The position numbers and the translations under genes are program-made. Shown here one piece after another: positions 33,090 through 37,159 of a stretch of 37,159 bases of DNA (position 1 is its first letter; each line of letters opens with the position of its first letter). The notes under the pieces are model-generated. The model saw only the letters and a list, made by a program, of their open reading frames with translations, did no database searches and had not been told where the DNA came from. The DNA comes from a virus, in IMG/VR virus record IMGVR_UViG_3300020167_000003, positions 1 to 37,159 of that record; one strand, 5' to 3'.

Positions 33090-33373
33090 AAACACAAACA
33101 ACCGAACCGCCATTCTTACAAAAGGTAAAGAAGGCTTACGTAATTGAATTTGCAGATATAGAAAGAATAAAGGAATACAAAAACCAATTAGTAAACGTCT
33201 TGCTTTATGAGCCGCCATTGGCTAAAAAAAGAGGTGGCAACGGTGAAAGAAGTTGTTATGTTCACGGAAGGTCAATTGCAGGAATCTATGCTGAAATAAA
33301 CAGAATAGAAAGATGGCTCAAAAAGGCTGTAGAAAATTTCATTTTAGATAATAATAGAAAGGAGTCATTATGA
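33086..33373 (+). CDS. Hypothetical early protein (95 aa)
   Basis: A 95-aa protein: a Pro/Thr-rich start (KTQTTEPPFLQKVKK), FADIERIKEYKNQLVNVLLY, a basic loop AKKRGGNGERSCYVHGRSIA, and a C-terminal helix EINRIERWLKKAVENFIL. The repeated amphipathic helices suggest an oligomer. I do not recognise it. It is coupled to the upstream gene by ATGA. Confidence 0.6.
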   Translation: MKTQTTEPPFLQKVKKAYVIEFADIERIKEYKNQLVNVLLYEPPLAKKRGGNGERSCYVHGRSIAGIYAEINRIERWLKKAVENFILDNNRKESL

Positions 33374-33392
33374 ACAATTTAACTAATCCACT

Positions 33393-33482
33393 ATGAAATA
33401 CCTAACCTATTCTTACTGGCTACGTCAATATCGTAAGCGTCAAAACAGAATTAAATGGATGAAACAATTTTTTAAATACTAA
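33393..33482 (+). CDS. 29-aa basic peptide
   Basis: A short frame (KYLTYSYWLRQYRKRQNRIK, ending WMKQFFKY) between two clear genes. It is strongly basic and aromatic, like the 44-aa product upstream. There is no other candidate in the 126-base gap. Translation is uncertain. Confidence 0.3.
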   Translation: MKYLTYSYWLRQYRKRQNRIKWMKQFFKY

Positions 33483-33499
33483 ACCTAATAACTAACAAA

Positions 33500-33754
33500 A
33501 TGACAGATTTAGATAAGGCTGTACAACTAGGCAACCATAACGAGTACCACGAAGAAGAATTAGTAAAGATGGCGAATAGATTAATGATTATTTGCACTAT
33601 ATTAATGGTAATTGGTGCAGGATTATTCACGTTGTTATATTGTAATAGTAAAGCGCATTATGAGAAACAAGAGAAAGCATTGATGGATAAATTAGTTAAT
33701 GATTGCCAGGCGAAATGTGATAGTATTAAACAGTCTTATTGTGTTGGGTTATGA
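33500..33754 (+). CDS. Single-span membrane protein
   Basis: An 84-aa protein with an acidic N-terminus, one transmembrane helix at about residues 27-47 (RLMIICTILMVIGAGLFTLL) and a helical charged C-terminal part with three Cys (CQAKC and a Cys near the end). Early phage membrane proteins of this size often act in superinfection exclusion or host inhibition; that is an inference from type and timing. The stop overlaps the next ATG. Confidence 0.65.
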   Translation: MTDLDKAVQLGNHNEYHEEELVKMANRLMIICTILMVIGAGLFTLLYCNSKAHYEKQEKALMDKLVNDCQAKCDSIKQSYCVGL

Positions 33755-33900
33755 AGATATTACCTTACAACCCACGCAAGAAAGAAACAGTAAAGGTTGA
33801 ACCACCTTATTTGTGGTACAATGCTTATACGGGCGAATACTTTAGGAGTTATTTTACAAAAAATTATCATAATAGTTTGTTTATTTATCAAATAAAATAG
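33751..33900 (+). CDS. 49-aa hypothetical protein
   Basis: A frame coupled to the membrane-protein gene by ATGA. The product starts KILPYNPRKKETVKVEPPY and is rich in Tyr and Phe (WYNAYTGEYFRSYF). I do not recognise it. Its last codons overlap the promoter candidate that drives the Sak4 operon. Confidence 0.5.
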   Translation: MKILPYNPRKKETVKVEPPYLWYNAYTGEYFRSYFTKNYHNSLFIYQIK

Positions 33901-33909
33901 TTACATTTG
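33877..33909 (+). promoter_or_regulatory. Promoter for the Sak4 operon and its leader RNA
   Basis: TACATTTG (33902-33909) is a full -7 match. A TTG at 33877-33879 lies 22 bases upstream, slightly long for the Bacteroidota spacing. A start near 33916 would place the leader RNA at the very 5' end of the transcript. Confidence 0.5.
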
Positions 33910-33911
33910 CA

Positions 33912-34029
33912 TAGGAATTAACGACTCCTATTTACAGTCTGACAAATATTAACAGACCTCTTTAGAGGGTGGTTTCGGTGTCAGACCCGAATAGACTTCG
34001 TAAGTCAGCTACTCTCTAAAGAGGTTTTT
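33912..34029 (+). ncRNA. Candidate structured leader RNA with three-way junction and pseudoknot
   Basis: The elements are, in order: hairpin TAGGA/TCCTA (33912-33916 with 33926-33930); GTCTGAC (33937-33943); a long helix, 33954-33973 with 34008-34027, whose core CCTCTTTAGAG/CTCTAAAGAGG (11 bp) is perfect and which extends on both sides with a few G-U pairs. Inside the helix are two hairpins: TTCGG/CCGAA (33974-33978 with 33987-33991, loop TGTCAGAC) and GACTT/AAGTC (33994-33998 with 34002-34006, loop CGT). The loop sequence GTCAGAC (33980-33986) is fully complementary to the upstream GTCTGAC, giving a 7-bp pseudoknot. The helix ends in TTTTT, 14 bases before the Sak4 ATG, so it could act as a terminator or attenuator. 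I do not know this motif. Confidence 0.6.
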
Positions 34030-34043
34030 AATTTAAAAACAAA

Positions 34044-34877
34044 ATGGAATTAAAAAAAGCAACAAGACAGCAGGTAAAACTTCGTATGGGTTTATCTGCT
34101 GTCAGCGGAGGCGGTAAGACCTATTCTGCATTATTATTGGCATACGGTATTACAAATGATTGGAGCAAGATTGCAGTTATCGACACAGAGAATGGTTCTG
34201 CATCACTCTACTCGCATTTAGGGGAATTTTTAACGATTGATTTCAAAGTACCCTATTCGCCTGAAAGATACATTGAATGTATCAAGGCTTGTGAAGGTGC
34301 AGGAATTGAAGTATGTATCATTGATTCCATTACTCACGAATGGGACGGTAAAGGAGGTATTATTGAAATCAGCAACTCTATGAGTGGTAATAGTTTCACT
34401 AATTGGGCGAAGATTACACCTCGTCACGATGCTTTCATTAATGCAATACTACAAAGCCCTATGCACATGATTACGTCTGTTAGACGTAAGCAAGACTATG
34501 AAATGAGCAAAGGAAGTGATGGTAAAGTGAAAGTAGAAAAAGCAGGATTAAAGGAGATTACTCGTGAGGGTTTTGAATATGAGCTAACTCTAAACTTCAA
34601 CTTAGACCTTAACCACCACGCAACAGCATCTAAGGATAGAACAGGATTGTTTATGGATAAGCCTGAATTTACTATTACGGTTGATACTGGTAAGATTATA
34701 AAAGAGTGGTGTAATAGTGGAGTTGAGCCTGAATTACCACCACTTAACGACACCCAATTTGATAAAGCATTAAGCCGAATCAATGCAGGAGAGAATTTAT
34801 TGCCACAATTACAGAAGTCATTTAAACTTACTGACGCACAATTGAAACAATTGAAAGTGGGGGACTTGACTAAATGA
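34044..34877 (+). CDS. Sak4-like RecA-fold ATPase (phage recombinase)
   Basis: A 277-aa protein with a RecA-fold ATPase core: Walker A SGGGKT (21-26), AVIDTENGSA (44-53), Walker B EVCIIDSI (89-96), then a basic MITSVRRKQDYEM segment and a C-terminal KIIKEWCNSGV plus a small helical tail. This matches phage AAA/Sak4 annealase-recombinases, which work with an SSB-like protein in recombination and replication. It is the first gene after the structured leader and is coupled by ATGA to the Gp157-like gene. Confidence 0.8.
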   Translation: MELKKATRQQVKLRMGLSAVSGGGKTYSALLLAYGITNDWSKIAVIDTENGSASLYSHLGEFLTIDFKVPYSPERYIECIKACEGAGIEVCIIDSITHEWDGKGGIIEISNSMSGNSFTNWAKITPRHDAFINAILQSPMHMITSVRRKQDYEMSKGSDGKVKVEKAGLKEITREGFEYELTLNFNLDLNHHATASKDRTGLFMDKPEFTITVDTGKIIKEWCNSGVEPELPPLNDTQFDKALSRINAGENLLPQLQKSFKLTDAQLKQLKVGDLTK

Positions 34878-35365
34878 AAGTAGCATTATACCAAATCGAA
34901 CAGGAGTACATGATACTTGCTGATGAGATTATATCTAACGAGGGGGAATTATCCCCCGAATTAGAAGAAAGATTAATGATTAACCAAGAACAGTTGGAAA
35001 AGAAAGGTATTGGATATGGTTATATCATTAAGGATATAGAGTTAGAGGTTGATGCTATTGATGATGAGATTAAACGATTAACAGCTTTGAAGAAATCACG
35101 TATCAATGCAGTTGATAGACTTAAAACTTCGTTATCACAGGCAATGCAATTATTTGATATTTCAGAACTTAAGACACCAACTTTAAAAATTAACTTTAGA
35201 AAGTCAGAGAGTGTTGATGTTGATATTGCATTCTTAGATAAAGATTATATCAAAACAACCGTAACAGAAACAGCAGATAAAGTAGCCATTAAAGAAGCTC
35301 TAAAAAATGGAATCAAAGTAACAGGAGCAATATTAAAAAGTAATTTAAACCTTCAAATAAAATAA
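34874..35365 (+). CDS. Gp157-like protein
   Basis: A 163-aa protein with the Sipho_Gp157 pattern: helical N-terminal half (ALYQIEQEYMILADEII), a coiled coil (IELEVDAIDDEIKRLTALKK), then a beta C-terminal part with FDISELKTPTLKINFRKSES, VDVDIAFLDKDYI and IKEALKNGIKVTGA. The family is carried next to phage recombination genes; its biochemical role is not settled. It lies between the Sak4-like and DUF3127 genes. Confidence 0.8.
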   Translation: MKVALYQIEQEYMILADEIISNEGELSPELEERLMINQEQLEKKGIGYGYIIKDIELEVDAIDDEIKRLTALKKSRINAVDRLKTSLSQAMQLFDISELKTPTLKINFRKSESVDVDIAFLDKDYIKTTVTETADKVAIKEALKNGIKVTGAILKSNLNLQIK

Positions 35366-35368
35366 AAC

Positions 35369-35653
35369 ATGGAAAATTTATCATTTAACGGCAATGTAAA
35401 AGTAATCGGAGCAGTAGAGCAAATATCCGACAAGTTTAAAAAACGCTCTTTAGTAGTAACAATTGAGGGTCAATATCCCCAACATATCGAAGTACAGGCA
35501 GTCAATGACCGTGTAGTTATGTTCGATAACCTTCTTCCCGGAGATGCTGTCACTTGTCACATTAATTTGAGAGGCAGAGAATGGCAAGACCCGAAAGGCG
35601 GAGTTAAATATTTCAATACTTTGGAGTGTTTGAAGTTGGATAAAGTGGGGTAA
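35369..35653 (+). CDS. DUF3127-like OB-fold protein, probable SSB
   Basis: A 94-aa protein: SFNGNVKVIGAVEQISDKFK, KRSLVVTIEGQYPQHIEVQ and LRGREWQDPKGGVKYFNTLE. This is the DUF3127 pattern, an SSB-like OB-fold family common in Bacteroidota and their phages. It likely covers single-stranded DNA for the Sak4-like recombinase and the primase. It is the last gene of the operon, followed by a strong terminator. Confidence 0.82.
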   Translation: MENLSFNGNVKVIGAVEQISDKFKKRSLVVTIEGQYPQHIEVQAVNDRVVMFDNLLPGDAVTCHINLRGREWQDPKGGVKYFNTLECLKLDKVG

Positions 35654-35660
35654 TTAGGTT

Positions 35661-35698
35661 GTAAGGGTTTAGTATTAAAAACGCTAAACCCTTACTTT
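35661..35698 (+). terminator. Intrinsic terminator after the Sak4 operon
   Basis: GTAAGGGTTTAG (35661-35672) and CTAAACCCTTAC (35684-35695) form a perfect 12-bp stem with an 11-base loop, followed by TTTTG. It lies 7 bases after the stop of the DUF3127 gene. Confidence 0.88.
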
Positions 35699-35828
35699 TG
35701 CTTAGTTACACTAGGGGCAGGTTTTATCTACTAAAAATTTAGCTTTTGTATTTTAAAAAATATTTTTAAAACACACTTTCTAAAATAAAGAGTAGGGAAA
35801 CACACTAGTAAAACCTTGAAAATAAATT

Positions 35829-35858
35829 TTGTAGTTTAAATTATTATTTGTATAATTG
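35829..35858 (+). promoter_or_regulatory. Promoter candidate for the primase-helicase gene
   Basis: TTG (35829-35831), a 19-base spacer and TATAATTG (35851-35858) match the consensus with one mismatch in the -7 box. A start near 35865 would place the paired elements of the downstream leader at the very 5' end. The DNA between the terminator and this site (35699-35828) is AT-rich, with no gene or repeat that I can see. Confidence 0.5.
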
Positions 35859-35868
35859 CATCCTATTA

Positions 35869-35972
35869 CTGTACGCCATGAAATCAAACAAACTTATTTA
35901 ACATATTAGCACCGAAGAATAACTCTTCCTTTACTGGCGTACAGGTGATTATTTGGAGGTGCTAACCTTTTT
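35869..35972 (+). ncRNA. Candidate pseudoknotted leader RNA of the primase-helicase gene
   Basis: Two perfect inverted pairs interleave: CTGTACGCCA (35869-35878) with TGGCGTACAG (35935-35944), and TTAGCACC (35906-35913) with GGTGCTAA (35958-35965). The order A-B-A'-B' gives either an H-type pseudoknot or two alternative hairpins. B' is followed by CC and five T, ending 3 bases before the ATG at 35976, as in an attenuator. A GGAGG at 35955-35959 overlaps B', so pairing would also hide it. Confidence 0.55.
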
Positions 35973-35975
35973 ATT

Positions 35976-37159
35976 ATGATAACTATCTATAAGAATGTCC
36001 GTACCGTATCCACCCCATTTTATCGGGAGATAGCTTTTATATTAGATAGGATAAAGACAGGTTCATCTAATGTCCTTGTTGAATCTATAAGAAAAGAAAA
36101 AGATAAAGAAAAGGCACAAATATTAAAATCACAACTTCCTGCAATTTGTTTTAGTGGAACATTTACCAACCGTTCAATAAATGGATTAAAAGAACACTCT
36201 GGATTTATCTGCTTAGATTTCGACAAATACGAAACAGAATCATTGATGAATAAAGAGAGGGTTAAGTTAATTAAAGATAAATATACTTTCGCTCTATTTA
36301 CCTCACCTAGTGGAAACGGATTAAAGGTTATTGTTAAAATTCCTGCATCTGTTGAAACGCATTTAGATTATTTCAATGCTTTAGAAAAACATTATTCTTC
36401 TGACAACTTTGATATATCTTGTAAGGACGTTTCTAGAGTTTGTTACGAATCTTTTGATTCAGATATTTATATAAACAATATGTCTGCATTATGGGATAAG
36501 AGAGAAGAAAATTTAGGCTTTAAGTTTACAGAACGTTCAGCAACCGTTATACTTGAAGACCATCAAGAAATTATAAATAGACTGATGGTATGGTTTGACA
36601 AAAACTATACAATGTCAGCAAACAGAAATGCTAATTTATTTATTCTTGCATCAGCATTTAATGAGTACGGAATCCCCGAAGACAATACAAAATATTTTTG
36701 TCAAAAATTCACTCAAAAAGATTTTAAAGAAAACGAAATAAATAGAACAATACGGTCTGCGTACTCAAAACAATCATTATTCGGAACTAAATATTTTGAA
36801 GATAACAACAAGGTTAATCAGATTAAGAACGAGTTAAAGAGTGGAAAAAATATTGAAGAAATTAAAAAAACTTTTGTAAACGTAAATGCTAAAACGATTG
36901 AAGATATTGCAGAAGCTAACCCTGTTGATATATTTTGGTTCAGAACAAAGAGTAATAAAATACAAATTGATAATTATAAATATAAGGTTTGGTTGCAGGA
37001 GAATGGTTTCTTTAAATTTTATCCCGATGGCTCTGAGTCATTTATTTTTATAAGGGTTGAAAACAATTTGATTGATAACACAACTGATGTAAAGATTAAA
37101 GATTTTGTTTTGAATCATTTGTTAGTACAAAAGGAACATGACGTATATCAATATATGAC
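35976..37159 (+). CDS. Primase-helicase, N-terminal primase half (3' partial)
   Basis: A 394-codon open frame running off the right edge. Residues about 1-170 match the VirE-N/BT4734-type (archaeo-eukaryotic primase-like) domain: GFICLDFDKYE with Asp81 and Asp83, FTSPSGNGLKVIVK (109-121), and a KDVSRVCYESFD segment (150-161). Residues about 185-265 look like a PriCT-type helical domain (NRNANLFILASAFNEYG), followed by a linker and a winged-helix-like end. The protein would lay primers for phage replication; the SF3 ATPase half is at the left edge (1-1160). The joined product would be about 780 aa, the normal size for the family. Confidence 0.87.
   Translation, partial: MITIYKNVRTVSTPFYREIAFILDRIKTGSSNVLVESIRKEKDKEKAQILKSQLPAICFSGTFTNRSINGLKEHSGFICLDFDKYETESLMNKERVKLIKDKYTFALFTSPSGNGLKVIVKIPASVETHLDYFNALEKHYSSDNFDISCKDVSRVCYESFDSDIYINNMSALWDKREENLGFKFTERSATVILEDHQEIINRLMVWFDKNYTMSANRNANLFILASAFNEYGIPEDNTKYFCQKFTQKDFKENEINRTIRSAYSKQSLFGTKYFEDNNKVNQIKNELKSGKNIEEIKKTFVNVNAKTIEDIAEANPVDIFWFRTKSNKIQIDNYKYKVWLQENGFFKFYPDGSESFIFIRVENNLIDNTTDVKIKDFVLNHLLVQKEHDVYQYM

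Noticed and set aside
1-37159. Temperate phage or integrated prophage
   Set aside because: No integrase, transposase, attachment site, classical repressor or host flank was recognised; lysogeny cannot be excluded because many small genes are unknown.

Overview
The window looks like an almost complete genome of a contractile-tailed (myovirus-like, Mu-type structural module) phage of a Bacteroidota host, probably a flavobacterium-like organism. The evidence is: promoters matching the Bacteroidota -33 TTTG/TTG and -7 TAnnTTTG consensus, a VirE-N/BT4734-type primase, a DUF3127-like OB-fold protein, host-style signal peptides, AT-rich sequence and few Shine-Dalgarno sites. The left edge opens inside the 3' half of a primase-helicase gene and the right edge stops inside the 5' half of what appears to be the same gene. 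The sequence is therefore best read as a circular or circularly permuted molecule opened within that gene. No integrase, transposase, reverse transcriptase, tRNA, rRNA or CRISPR array was recognised.

Layout. (1) Right end into left end, plus strand (35976-37159, then 1-5751): primase-helicase, VRR-NUC-type nuclease, a SNF2-like helicase fused to an N4/N6 DNA methyltransferase, a DNA cytosine-5 methyltransferase and a small Cys protein. The methyltransferase genes sit among repeated intergenic elements, including two 57-bp copies that differ at one base. (2) Minus strand 5804-31728, read right to left: small terminase candidate, large terminase, gp36-like connector carrying carbohydrate-binding-like modules, DUF935 portal, gpF-like head protein, tail-completion proteins, baseplate J and I, Clp-type prohead protease, capsid, sheath, tube, frameshifted tail chaperone, tape measure, baseplate hub and spike, fibre genes, lysis genes, then (behind a terminator) a metallophosphoesterase and an unknown gene. 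One plus-strand gene (23451-23687) interrupts this block. (3) Plus strand 31986-35653: early genes. First come ten small, mostly unrecognised proteins, several coupled by ATGA or TAATG overlaps. A Sak4-like ATPase, a Gp157-like protein and a DUF3127 protein follow.

Regulation. A divergent control region (31729-31985) holds back-to-back promoters with an operator-like array of TTGCA repeats. The Sak4 operon and the primase gene are each preceded by a leader that can fold into a pseudoknotted RNA. The Sak4 leader has a helix of about 20 bp enclosing two hairpins, plus a 7-bp loop-to-upstream pairing. It is the best candidate here for an undescribed element. Other points of note are a canonical -1 frameshift site in the tail chaperone, signal peptides on three consecutive fibre-type genes, a prohead protease with no ATG, GTG or TTG that would include its conserved N-terminus, and chitin-binding-like insertions in a head-completion protein.

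All family names come from reading motifs and from memory; no database search was run.
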